DNA of 64,000 nucleotides from Hyphomonas atlantica corrig. (lineage in GTDB: Bacteria > Pseudomonadota > Alphaproteobacteria > Caulobacterales > Hyphomonadaceae). The stretch covers positions 186,001-250,000 of the forward strand of contig NZ_AWFH01000023.1 in assembly GCF_000682715.1 (NCBI RefSeq), given 5' to 3'. This document shows, in pieces, positions 33,839 through 41,710 of this stretch (positions within the stretch are counted from its first letter, which is position 1; the number at the start of each line of letters is the position of its first letter). The position numbers and the translations under genes were made by a program. Under the pieces are notes generated by a model that searched no databases, was not told the DNA's origin, and saw only the letters and a list, made by a program, of their open reading frames with translations.

Positions 33839-34906
33839 ATGAGGGTTGAACGAAGAGGAAAAATTGAGCCGCTTACGCCGCGTTGGATATTATTCCTGCG
33901 CGAGGCCATGGGCGGCGTCGACTTGGACGCCATTCAATCCTCCGAGGTTCTGCGCGCGGACTTTGCCTGTCTGTCTGGCTTGATCGCACTGGAGATCAAA
34001 TCCCTTGAAGAAGACGGGACCGAGCGCATGGACAACCTGACGGATGAACTTCGTCAGCGTCCCGATTGGCCGGAATTCCTTGGAAGCGCACCGGTTCAAG
34101 CCATGACCCGTCATATGGATGACCCAGAAGCGGTGAACGCAAAATTCGTAAACCGGATCGGCCGAGCGATCGTGAACCATCTAAAAAAGGCCAACAAACA
34201 ATTGGGGGCGCATCAGAACAATTTCCCGCGCAAGAACCTTGTCCGACTGATGCTGCTCATCAACGAAGATCATGAACTGTATGAACCCGCGCTCATTGCG
34301 CACATCGTACAGCGCGCATTGAAGCGGACAAAGGATGGACGCCCGCTATACCCCAATATTGATACGGTAATTTTCACAAGTGAACGACATGCGACGGTCA
34401 AGAATGGCCAAGTCGTCTTTCCGCTCATCGCGGTTGAGGGTTCTGGACTCGAAACAGACATTTGGAAAAGAACGATTGTCGATCATTTGTTCGAGCGCTG
34501 GGCGAACTGGACACATACGCCAACCTACAAAGGCAATCCTAAAGACGTAGCCTTCACCACCCTGGATCACGTTCCCGAAAAGATGGCGCGCCAAGATTTG
34601 TGGCGACTTCAATATCGCCGCCGCCCATACATGGCGCATATAAGTGATGAAGACCTGAGAGACCGCTTCGATGAAGCAATGGCGACGTCGATGCTCACCA
34701 TGCACAAGCATGCGCCTGTCAAACCCTCAATCGCGGTAAGAGACCAAGCGATCATTTTGTTCACCCATGTGATGATGGAAATGAGCGAACGGGGCATAAC
34801 CGCCCCGAAATTTGCACTCGAATCTAAACGATTGGTCGCCGCCGCAGGGCGGCTTAACATGCCGCCCCCGGTTGTGACTTGGTTTGAAAGCATGGACAGA
34901 CGTTGA
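33839..34906 (+). CDS. CBASS-linked protein of unknown function, possible PD-(D/E)xK core
   Basis: A 355-residue protein that I cannot assign. It starts four bases after the E2 gene, so it belongs to the operon. The first 60 residues contain D41 and LIALEIKS with E52-x-K54, a spacing that would suit a PD-(D/E)xK nuclease core; this is inference. Further features are a helical stretch with NHLKKANKQLGAHQNN, a strand-like DTVIFTSERHATVKNGQVVF, and a basic DLWRLQYRRRPYM. There are no membrane segments and no JAB or E1 motif. It may be a second effector or a protein that restrains or directs the E2 partner. I know no CBASS class defined by this protein. Confidence 0.7.
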   Translation: MRVERRGKIEPLTPRWILFLREAMGGVDLDAIQSSEVLRADFACLSGLIALEIKSLEEDGTERMDNLTDELRQRPDWPEFLGSAPVQAMTRHMDDPEAVNAKFVNRIGRAIVNHLKKANKQLGAHQNNFPRKNLVRLMLLINEDHELYEPALIAHIVQRALKRTKDGRPLYPNIDTVIFTSERHATVKNGQVVFPLIAVEGSGLETDIWKRTIVDHLFERWANWTHTPTYKGNPKDVAFTTLDHVPEKMARQDLWRLQYRRRPYMAHISDEDLRDRFDEAMATSMLTMHKHAPVKPSIAVRDQAIILFTHVMMEMSERGITAPKFALESKRLVAAAGRLNMPPPVVTWFESMDRR

Positions 34907-34960
34907 AGACTTCTGTCTTTGCAAAAATAGGCCAAGGTAAGCGCATCGGCTTGCTATGCC

Positions 34961-35137
34961 TTACCGCACCAACTCTCCTTCCAGCATTTTGGCATGCGCC
35001 CACTCAGCTGCCGCCTGGCTCGCAAACAGATGATAGCAGCCCGCCACGAGCACGCACCACGCCCCGACATCGCCCGGCTCAAGCCCAGCGCGGCGGACGT
35101 CTTCAGACGTTAATCGGAAAGGATCAGAGACGCTCAT
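34961..35137 (-). CDS. Small hypothetical protein coupled to the ArdC-like gene
   Basis: A 58-residue protein of unknown role: SDPFRLTSEDVRRAGLEPGD then GAWCVLVAGCYHLFASQAAA. The start ATG overlaps the stop of the ArdC-like gene (ATGA), which argues that it is real and translated with it. A single soluble helix pair is likely. It closes the minus-strand operon and is convergent with the CBASS operon, 54 bases apart. Confidence 0.65.
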   Translation of the reverse strand: MSVSDPFRLTSEDVRRAGLEPGDVGAWCVLVAGCYHLFASQAAAEWAHAKMLEGELVR

Positions 35138-36042
35138 GCTGCCACCTCTTTCCCCTGAGTCGCAATTTTCGGCGAGATCAAGCCTTTGCCCACTGAGAAG
35201 GCCAGAATGTAAGTGACCGCTTTGTCGGCATGCGACGCAGCGCTCAAAAGCGCGTTCGGATGGGACCGAATCGTTTCGGCCCAATGGCCAATATAGGCAG
35301 CGTGAGAATGCAGGTGTTCAGGCTTCAGCGCAAAGCGCGCGCAGAGCAACACTGATCCAAGCTCAGCAACGAGCTCTTCAATGGCATACCCTTCATCGCC
35401 CCAGCGTTTAGATTCGAAATTCCGATCCAGGCGTTTTTCATGGCCTGTCGCATGAATTTGCTCATGCGCTTTGGTCGTCAGATACGTCTCGGGGCTCTCA
35501 AACGCCTCTGGCATGGGCAGCTGGATGAAGTCACTGCTCGGCTGATAGAAGGCCCGGTCGCCGCCATGGCGAAGCTCAACCGGAAACGCGTCGAGCACCT
35601 TATCAACTGGCGCGTTGTCGACCTGGTCTTTTCTGACCGGATAAAAGGCGTCAGGAAGCCCGTCGCATTGGTCGGCGCAGAACACCGGATAGCATTTAAG
35701 ATATCTCAGAACCCGCGCGTCCTCATCGTCGTCGCTGTCTTCAACGATGCGCGTCTTGTAAAGTATGGCTGGCATAGATCGCTCGCCTTTGCGCACTTGA
35801 CCGCCCGCGCGCTTGGCTTGGGCGTAAGTCAGCCAAAAGGGCGAGGCATATCCTCCAGCCGCGCCCGCCATTAAGAGCGTGATGGCATTCATACCGCCAA
35901 AGGGCTGTCCATCGGCGCGAAGCGGCAAATGCACCTCTCCGCAGCTTCTTGCGTCCCAGGGTTTTCGCCATGGACGAACGCCTGTTTCCAACGCCGCCAC
36001 GATTTGATCGACAATCCGGTCGATCGGTTTCTCACCGGCCAT
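35134..36042 (-). CDS. ArdC-like antirestriction protein (DUF1738, zincin-like)
   Basis: A 302-residue protein in two parts. The N-terminal 130 residues are the ArdC single-strand DNA-binding domain (PIDRIVDQIVAALETGVRPWRKPW, PFGGMNAITLLMAG, FWLTYAQAKRAGGQVRKGER). The C-terminal part is a zinc metallopeptidase-like domain with KAHEQIHATGHEKRLDR, the HExxH-like site here reading HEQIH, and an acidic helix YAIEELVAELGSVL that can supply the third ligand. ArdC proteins protect incoming conjugative DNA from host restriction. I start at ATG 36042 because GGAGG lies five bases upstream; ATG 36054 lacks a ribosome site. Confidence 0.92.
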   Translation of the reverse strand: MAGEKPIDRIVDQIVAALETGVRPWRKPWDARSCGEVHLPLRADGQPFGGMNAITLLMAGAAGGYASPFWLTYAQAKRAGGQVRKGERSMPAILYKTRIVEDSDDDEDARVLRYLKCYPVFCADQCDGLPDAFYPVRKDQVDNAPVDKVLDAFPVELRHGGDRAFYQPSSDFIQLPMPEAFESPETYLTTKAHEQIHATGHEKRLDRNFESKRWGDEGYAIEELVAELGSVLLCARFALKPEHLHSHAAYIGHWAETIRSHPNALLSAASHADKAVTYILAFSVGKGLISPKIATQGKEVAA

Positions 36043-36166
36043 TTTGGCCTCCATGTTTTAAATAGTTTCAGGGTTGAGGAGAGCGATCGAGCGCCCTTAA
36101 AAAATGCGCGGCCGCTAGGACATTTGCCCCGGCGGCCGCCAGTCAGGAGGAGACGCCCGTCTGGGC

Positions 36167-38041
36167 TCAGGTGCCGGCGTCGCCGAGGCGCACAATGGGG
36201 TGTACCCAGGCCTGCTCTGCCGTCATGTCTTCGACTTGGCTGACGAGGCTCATCTTCTTCTGGCTCTCATCAAGCACGCTGCCGAGATCGGCCGCGATAT
36301 CGACTAGAGCACCCTTAGTGAACCCGGTCAGGGTCACAGTGTCGGGCGTCCAGTGCTTGGACGCCTCCGCGCCAATCTTGGCCGCGACGGCGCCGGCAAA
36401 GCCGAGATCAGGGCTCCCGACATAAGCCTGCCGCGGCTCGGTCAGGTCGACGCATTGGGCGACCAGGACGGCGAGGCAGGCCAGTCTGTCGGTATCCTTG
36501 AGCCCAAGGAGATGTTCGATCAGATCTTTGCCGTCTGGAGGCGTCACCAATCGATCTACTTCTTCTGTGGTAGCTGCCCAGCTCGTATCCTCTTTGACCA
36601 CGTCATTCCCGATCCCGGTGCTAAACACCGTTGGTGAGATCTTAAGCGGACTTGCGCCCTGACAGGTGTCACGCAGACGGCCCGAAAGCTGGGCAATGAG
36701 AAGCGCGATTGCGACATCGGGACGAGCTGCAAGATCCTTGGCGAAGACCCGCGTGCGGATTTCGCTGAGGCGCTGTTTAAGCGCGCCGGACGGATTGAGG
36801 TGACGCTTGCCGATGTCGTCTTGCATACGAACTGCTTCGTCGGCCTTTTTGGCATCAACATCCTCAGCAGCATCCAAATCAGTACCGGATCCGGTGCCGG
36901 CGGTTTCAGTCTCCACGTCAGGCAGCTTATAGGTCACCACCGGCATGGACCCAAACGCGATGCGCGCGGTCATGCGGGCGCGAATGTCGCCTGAAATGGC
37001 GCTCAGCAGAAACGTATGAAGCGCTTCGAGCGCCGCGATGACAGCGGACCGGCTTTCCAAAGTACCGGTGTCGACATGGTCTCGCCATGCTTCATAAACC
37101 GCGCTTTCGAGCGTTTCCCATGTCGTATCGAAATCGACTTCACCTGGCTCATCGCCCAGTTCAACGAGATCTTCGAGATCGACGCAGTCTGCGGGATCGT
37201 CGGTCTCCACCACAACTTCAACATCGGCGAGGCCCCTGCCCGCAATGGCTTTGAAAAGCGGCTCAACCGCGTCGGCGAACGCTGTTTTCACGGCTTCGCC
37301 GGTTATCCAGAACGTATAGTCATCGAAAAGATCGCCCTCGATCTTCCCGCCAGCCTTGGTGTAGGCGGTCTCGGTTATGAATTGGGGGAGATGCTCATCA
37401 GAGCGACGCTTTTCAGCTTTGAGAAGATTGCGAAGCTGCCAGTTTTGAAGTTCGCCCGCCAAAGCCTGCTCGATAAACCCAGCGCGCCGGTCCAAATCCG
37501 TAATCTGACACAGGGTCTTCGCCATATCGAAACTGACCTCTCGGTTTTCCAAAGCGGTGAGGAAGTCGGCCGGCAAGGCGCCAAGCGCCTGGTATTGGCG
37601 GACGGTTCGGGCTTCGACGCCTAAAACGCCAGCGATTCGGTCCGGGCTCTTGATGGATTTGGAGAGCGCGGAGACGGCTTTGAAGATCTCCACGGGCGTC
37701 ATGGCCCGCCGTTGGATGTTTGCCACCAGACCCGCCGCCATATGTTTCTGGGTGACATGCATGACGGCGATCGATTGATCACTGGACAGGCGACCATCGT
37801 TTTCCAGCCGCTTGAGAGCGAGAAAACGCCGGCGGCCATCAATGACCTCGAAGCCGCCGCCGCGTTTGATCACGATCAGGGGTTGGACCAGCCCGATCGC
37901 AGCGATCGATGTGGCGAGCGCTGCAACGTCTTCATCTTCAGCCACGTCTGCACGAGGATTATCTTTGCCAATTGAAAGCTGGCTGAGCGGAAGGGATAGC
38001 GCCTTATGCTCGGGCGCTGCGAGGGTTTGAGTATCGGCCAT
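36167..38041 (-). CDS. Long ParB-like nuclease/partition protein
   Basis: A 624-residue ParB-family protein. The N-terminal CTP-binding domain has LPLSQLSIGKDNPRADVAED, LVQPLIVIKRGGGFEVIDGRRRFLALKRL and HVTQKHMAAGLVANIQRRAM. The helix-turn-helix follows (DRIAGVLGVEARTVRQYQALG). The remaining 400 residues are longer than in chromosomal ParB and typical of mobile-element versions; they hold an acidic stretch near residues 265-300 and no obvious catalytic motif. It probably helps to partition, maintain or regulate the element. AAGGAGG is five bases before the ATG. No ParA is nearby, so a classical ParAB partition pair is not present here. A conserved motif copy lies 52 bases upstream. Confidence 0.9.
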   Translation of the reverse strand: MADTQTLAAPEHKALSLPLSQLSIGKDNPRADVAEDEDVAALATSIAAIGLVQPLIVIKRGGGFEVIDGRRRFLALKRLENDGRLSSDQSIAVMHVTQKHMAAGLVANIQRRAMTPVEIFKAVSALSKSIKSPDRIAGVLGVEARTVRQYQALGALPADFLTALENREVSFDMAKTLCQITDLDRRAGFIEQALAGELQNWQLRNLLKAEKRRSDEHLPQFITETAYTKAGGKIEGDLFDDYTFWITGEAVKTAFADAVEPLFKAIAGRGLADVEVVVETDDPADCVDLEDLVELGDEPGEVDFDTTWETLESAVYEAWRDHVDTGTLESRSAVIAALEALHTFLLSAISGDIRARMTARIAFGSMPVVTYKLPDVETETAGTGSGTDLDAAEDVDAKKADEAVRMQDDIGKRHLNPSGALKQRLSEIRTRVFAKDLAARPDVAIALLIAQLSGRLRDTCQGASPLKISPTVFSTGIGNDVVKEDTSWAATTEEVDRLVTPPDGKDLIEHLLGLKDTDRLACLAVLVAQCVDLTEPRQAYVGSPDLGFAGAVAAKIGAEASKHWTPDTVTLTGFTKGALVDIAADLGSVLDESQKKMSLVSQVEDMTAEQAWVHPIVRLGDAGT

Positions 38042-38092
38042 GGGGGCCTCCTTCTGGTTTTAAAGTATCGCCTGGCCGCACCGGCCAAGCCC

Positions 38093-38117
38093 CCAAAAGG
38101 CGGAGCCCTTTCCTGTT
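38093..38117 (-). repeat. Conserved leader motif, copy 2 (upstream of parB)
   Basis: On the minus strand AACAGGAAAGGGCTCCGCC then TTTTGG, 52-76 bases before the parB start. It matches copy 1 at 24 of 25 bases. Confidence 0.75.
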
Positions 38118-38159
38118 AGCGCGATGTCTTTGAGATCGCTTTTCCGACAATCCATGCGG

Positions 38160-39056
38160 CTATGGCGCATCCGGCAGGCGGTCATCATCGTTCCAATCGG
38201 CGCCTGGTCTTGTCGGCGCGCGCAGCTCGCAGCGAACGCCTCGTCCACGATTGAGAGCGGCGCAGGCTTGCGCGGCTTTAAGCCCCGGAGCGTCATGATC
38301 ATGGGCAATTACGAGCCGGTCTATGCCGGGCGGCGCCTGGAACACAGCGAGATTTCCGGTGTTCAGGAGCGCCCAGGCGGGCATCTGGAACCTTCGCGCT
38401 GCTGAGGCCGTGCTCTCCAAGCCCTCTCCGACCAGAAGTTGATTGGTCGGCTTTGCCAGATGGATTGCGAAACCTTTCTGCCGACCGAAGACAAGCCGTC
38501 GCTTCGTGAGCGTTCTACCCTCAAAGAAGAACGTCGCTTGAACGCCTTCAAACCCGCCACGTGCATTCGAGATCCGAGCGATAAGACAAGGATGCATGGC
38601 AGAGCCCGGTTTCATCGACATGGGCCACCTCGGCAGGAACCCAAGGCTTGGGTTAGAACTGAGACTGTCCAGTCCACGTTGTTTCAAATAGCGCTCTGCA
38701 AGCGCACCCCGTGCAGGCCGGCGCGACACCCAGGCCCGCCGGGCATGGTTGGTACTTTCGGGGCGGACGTTTTTGTGGGCTGTTTGCGGATCATGGCGCT
38801 TTACGCCAAACGAGCGACGGTCGCTGTTTCCGACGAAATCGCCTTCGCCGGCAATACCGTCTCTTAAAAAGGCGGCCTTTACATCTCGCCAATCGGTATC
38901 GGAAAAGCAGTGGATCAAGAGTTTTCCATCTGCATTCAGACGAAGTGAAACGGATCGATCACGTTTAGAATGACCTGGCGCGGGTATCGCGCCGCTCTGA
39001 CGGTCGCAGGCCAACCGGCCTCCATACCGGGACACTATGATTTGTATGAGGCTCAT
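38160..39056 (-). CDS. Toprim-domain protein (primase-like)
   Basis: A 298-residue protein of the mobile-element Toprim family, related to the primase part of plasmid replication or transfer proteins. The N-terminus has RLACDRQSGAIPAPGHSKRDRSVSLRLNADGKLLIHCFSDTDW in two parts, a degenerate zinc-finger or CHC2-like segment. The Toprim domain is in the C-terminal 110 residues: LLVGEGLESTASAARRF with the conserved Glu and IDRLVIAHDHDAPGLKAA with the DxD pair. It may lay down primers on transferred DNA. AGGAG lies nine bases before ATG 39056. It is the last gene of the backbone before the copper island, and a third copy of the conserved leader motif lies 40 bases upstream. Confidence 0.88.
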   Translation of the reverse strand: MSLIQIIVSRYGGRLACDRQSGAIPAPGHSKRDRSVSLRLNADGKLLIHCFSDTDWRDVKAAFLRDGIAGEGDFVGNSDRRSFGVKRHDPQTAHKNVRPESTNHARRAWVSRRPARGALAERYLKQRGLDSLSSNPSLGFLPRWPMSMKPGSAMHPCLIARISNARGGFEGVQATFFFEGRTLTKRRLVFGRQKGFAIHLAKPTNQLLVGEGLESTASAARRFQMPAWALLNTGNLAVFQAPPGIDRLVIAHDHDAPGLKAAQACAALNRGRGVRCELRAPTRPGADWNDDDRLPDAP

Positions 39057-39095
39057 GGACGGGGCTCCTGTACGCTGCCGGCTCGCCCGGCGGGC

Positions 39096-39111
39096 GTCGC
39101 CCTTTCCTGTT
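39096..39111 (-). repeat. Conserved leader motif, copy 3 (upstream of the Toprim gene)
   Basis: On the minus strand AACAGGAAAGGGCGAC then GCCC, 40-55 bases before the Toprim start. The first 13 bases are identical to copies 1 and 2, and the GGGC-GAC-GCCC hairpin is kept although its loop differs. Confidence 0.7.
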
Positions 39112-39204
39112 CGATTGCCTGAACGTGCAATCGACCTTTTGATAGCTCTGAAAACCGGACGGGGCGGGCCCGCATTTGCTAGAGCAAGCGTGCCGATAGG
39201 CTCA

Positions 39205-39232
39205 CCCCTTAAGAGTTGAAATTCTTAAGGGG
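39205..39232. promoter_or_regulatory. Perfect 10-bp inverted repeat at the start of the copper island
   Basis: CCCCTTAAGA (39205-39214) pairs exactly with TCTTAAGGGG (39223-39232) around eight bases. It lies 73 bases upstream of the CusF-like gene and its right arm supplies the AGGGGG that would act as ribosome site for a 17-codon leader ORF. It is either an operator or an RNA hairpin; on the plus strand it lacks a T tract and so is not a terminator. Confidence 0.6.
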
Positions 39233-39235
39233 GAC

Positions 39236-39289
39236 ATGATGTCCGCGCGTACTATGGCTGCGGCTGCTATTCTCGCCGCAAGTCTGTGA
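39236..39289 (+). CDS. 17-codon leader ORF or signal-peptide remnant
   Basis: ATG 39236 follows an AAGGGGG ribosome-site-like run and reads MMSARTMAAAAILAASL before TGA. The sequence resembles the front of a signal peptide. It ends 15 bases before the start of the CusF-like gene. It may be a regulatory leader peptide or what is left of a broken secreted gene. Confidence 0.35.
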   Translation: MMSARTMAAAAILAASL

Positions 39290-39304
39290 TAAGGGGATCT
39301 CGCC

Positions 39305-39730
39305 ATGAAACTAAAACACATGTTCGCACTCAGCTTTCCAGCTTTACTCCTTTTCGGGGCCGCCGCTTGTACCAACAGCCCTAACCCAGTTGAAGAGAAG
39401 GCACCTGCCGCCAGCGAGGTGGTGAGCGACACGCCTCATGTTGCGCGCGCTTTTGGCTCTGTGCTGCAGCGCGATCTCGAGACGCGCATTCTGGAAATTA
39501 CACATAGCCCGGTACCAGAAGCAGACTGGCCGATCATGCAAATGGAATTCTACGTCTCGAACGAGATTGAGTTAGCGGATTATCGGGCGGGCGACGCCGT
39601 TGAATTCATTTTCAATTTCGCGGCCGAGCAAACGCCTGTCATTATCGCCATGCGGCGGACGAGCGCTCAGGAACTAATAGGCGCGTTGTGGCCCGAGGCG
39701 TTCCCAGAAGACGACACAGAAACAGAATAA
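39305..39730 (+). CDS. CusF-like copper-binding lipoprotein
   Basis: A 141-residue protein with a lipoprotein signal (FGAAAC, Cys 22) and a CusF-type OB domain in the C-terminal 90 residues: GSVLQRDLETRILEITHSPV, then EADWPIMQMEFYVSN. The Trp followed by two Met in WPIMQM matches the WPAMTM copper(I) site of CusF. The RAGDAVEFIFNFA strand and the following I-I-A-M segment complete the fold. It would bind Cu(I) in the periplasm and hand it to the oxidase or an efflux pump. An AGGGGATC run precedes the ATG. It is first in the copper operon. Confidence 0.8.
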   Translation: MKLKHMFALSFPALLLFGAAACTNSPNPVEEKAPAASEVVSDTPHVARAFGSVLQRDLETRILEITHSPVPEADWPIMQMEFYVSNEIELADYRAGDAVEFIFNFAAEQTPVIIAMRRTSAQELIGALWPEAFPEDDTETE

Positions 39731-39796
39731 GATCTGGTCTGAGGGCTAAAACGCCCGGTCGCGTATCAGAAACTTCACCCCACTTGGAGTTTATTT

Positions 39797-41710
39797 ATGC
39801 TATCTCGACGATCGCTCATCAAAACCACGCTTGGCGCCGGCACCGCTCTTGGAACCGCCGCTCTGCTGCCAGCGTGGGCGCGTTCAGCTGAACAAGGTAA
39901 TCTTGGCCTTCCGACCCTGACCGGGACGCAATTTGACCTGACAATCGATCAATTTCCCGTCCGGCTAGACGGCCGCGCCGGACTGGCAACTGGGATCAAT
40001 GGCACCCTGCCCGGTCCACTGGTTCGCTTTCGCGAAGGCGACGATATCACGATCAATGTCACCAACAATCTCGAAGAAGACACATCAATCCACTGGCATG
40101 GCTTGCTGGTCCCGTTCTATATGGACGGCGTGCCAGGCGTGGCGTTTCCTGGAATCAAGCCTGGCGAGACCTTTACCTATCGCTGGAACCTGAACCATAG
40201 CGGCACCTATTGGTACCACTCCCATTCCGGCCTGCAGGAACAGCTTGGCCATTATGGTCCGCTGATCATTGATCCGAAATCACCCGATCCATTTGCGTAT
40301 GACCGCGAATACGTTCTGGTCCTCTCTGATTGGAGCTTTGAGAGCCCGCACCGCATCTTCTCCAAACTCAAGAAGATGAGTGATTCCTATAATTACAATC
40401 AGCGCACCCTACCGGACTTTTTGGCAGATGCCTCCGATAAGGGGCTCGGCGCAGCGCTAGATCAGCGTATGATGTGGGGGGCTATGCGTATGTCGCCGCG
40501 CGATCTCTCCGATGTCACGGGCGCAACCTATACTTATTTGATAAATGGCCATGCGACGGCCGACAATTGGAACGCCATATTCCAACCGGGCGAAAAAATC
40601 CGCCTACGCATCATCAATGCATCGGCCATGACGCTTTTCAACTTCCGCATTCCTGGCTTGCCGATGAAGGTCGTGGCGGCGGACGGCCTCAACCTGCAAC
40701 CCGTCGAGACTGACGAGTTCCAGATCGGGGTTGCCGAAACCTATGATGTGATTGTCGCGCCCGAGACCAGCGATACTTTTGCGATGGTCGCGGAATCGAT
40801 CGACCGCTCTGGTCAAGCCGTAGCGACCCTCGCGCCGCGCGCTGGAATGCAGGCAAGCGCGCCAGCGCTGCGCCCCGTACCAACTCTGACCATGGCTGAC
40901 ATGGGAATGGCCGGTCATGGCGACATGAATATGAGCGCGTCTGAAGATATGACCGGTATGGATCACAGCGCGATGGGCCATGGCACCAACGCGCAAACGT
41001 CCACCATGGATCATGGCGCGCATAGTATGGATGGCGGGCCTGCACCCGAAATCACGCGTGGCCCGGGTGTCGCCAATGTTGCGATGATGCCAATGAGCCG
41101 GCTCGATGAGCCCGGCATCGGCCTAGACGATCAGCCACACCGAACCCTGAGCTACAGTCAGCTGCGCAGCAAGGACGCCAATCCGGATCTGCGCCTGCCG
41201 GAGCGCGAGATCGAACTTCACCTCACCTCCAACATGGAACGCTACATGTGGTCATTCGATGGCGTGAAGTTTTCCGAAGTTACCGAACCAATCAAATTCT
41301 ATGAAGGCGAACGCGTTCGTCTAACCATGATCAATGATACGATGATGCCACATCCGATCCATTTGCACGGCATGTTCTTTGACCTTGTGAATGGCGGCGG
41401 TCACCACAAACCCCGTAAACACACTGTCATCGTCAAACCTGGCGAGAAGCTCTCGATTGATATCACAGCCAATCATGTTGGCGATTGGGCGTTTCACTGC
41501 CACCTCCTTTATCACATGCATGCTGGCATGATGCAGGTCGTCTCGGTCATCGGTGCTGATGACGCCCCAATGCACCGGCAGATGGATCATGACGGCATGG
41601 ATCACGGCGATATGGGAAAGGCCCCGCCGCCCGAACCTCAGATCGGCGACGACATGATGGGGCATGGTCATGGCGAACATGATGGCATGACCCATGGGGA
41701 GAAAAGCTGA
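39797..41710 (+). CDS. copA: CopA-type multicopper oxidase
   Basis: A 637-residue periplasmic copper oxidase of the PcoA/CopA family. A twin-arginine signal (SRRSLIKTTLGAGTALGTAA) shows export in folded form. The four copper-ligand motifs are in place: SIHWHGLL at 97-104, WYHSHSGLQEQ near 141, HPIHLHGMFFD at 519 and HCHLLYHMHAGMM at 567. Between residues 370 and 420 is a Met/His-rich insertion with repeats such as MDHSAMGHG, and the C-terminus has more (MDHDGMDHGDMG), typical of copper storage in this family. It oxidises toxic Cu(I). It overlaps copB by one base (TGATG), so the two are coupled. Confidence 0.96.
   Translation: MLSRRSLIKTTLGAGTALGTAALLPAWARSAEQGNLGLPTLTGTQFDLTIDQFPVRLDGRAGLATGINGTLPGPLVRFREGDDITINVTNNLEEDTSIHWHGLLVPFYMDGVPGVAFPGIKPGETFTYRWNLNHSGTYWYHSHSGLQEQLGHYGPLIIDPKSPDPFAYDREYVLVLSDWSFESPHRIFSKLKKMSDSYNYNQRTLPDFLADASDKGLGAALDQRMMWGAMRMSPRDLSDVTGATYTYLINGHATADNWNAIFQPGEKIRLRIINASAMTLFNFRIPGLPMKVVAADGLNLQPVETDEFQIGVAETYDVIVAPETSDTFAMVAESIDRSGQAVATLAPRAGMQASAPALRPVPTLTMADMGMAGHGDMNMSASEDMTGMDHSAMGHGTNAQTSTMDHGAHSMDGGPAPEITRGPGVANVAMMPMSRLDEPGIGLDDQPHRTLSYSQLRSKDANPDLRLPEREIELHLTSNMERYMWSFDGVKFSEVTEPIKFYEGERVRLTMINDTMMPHPIHLHGMFFDLVNGGGHHKPRKHTVIVKPGEKLSIDITANHVGDWAFHCHLLYHMHAGMMQVVSVIGADDAPMHRQMDHDGMDHGDMGKAPPPEPQIGDDMMGHGHGEHDGMTHGEKS

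Noticed and set aside
31003-34906. Complete type II CBASS with E1-E2 (Cap2) and JAB (Cap3)
   Set aside because: The third protein has only an E2-like domain and a SEC-C motif; there is no adenylation (GxGxxG) domain and no JAB HxH...D motif in the fourth protein.
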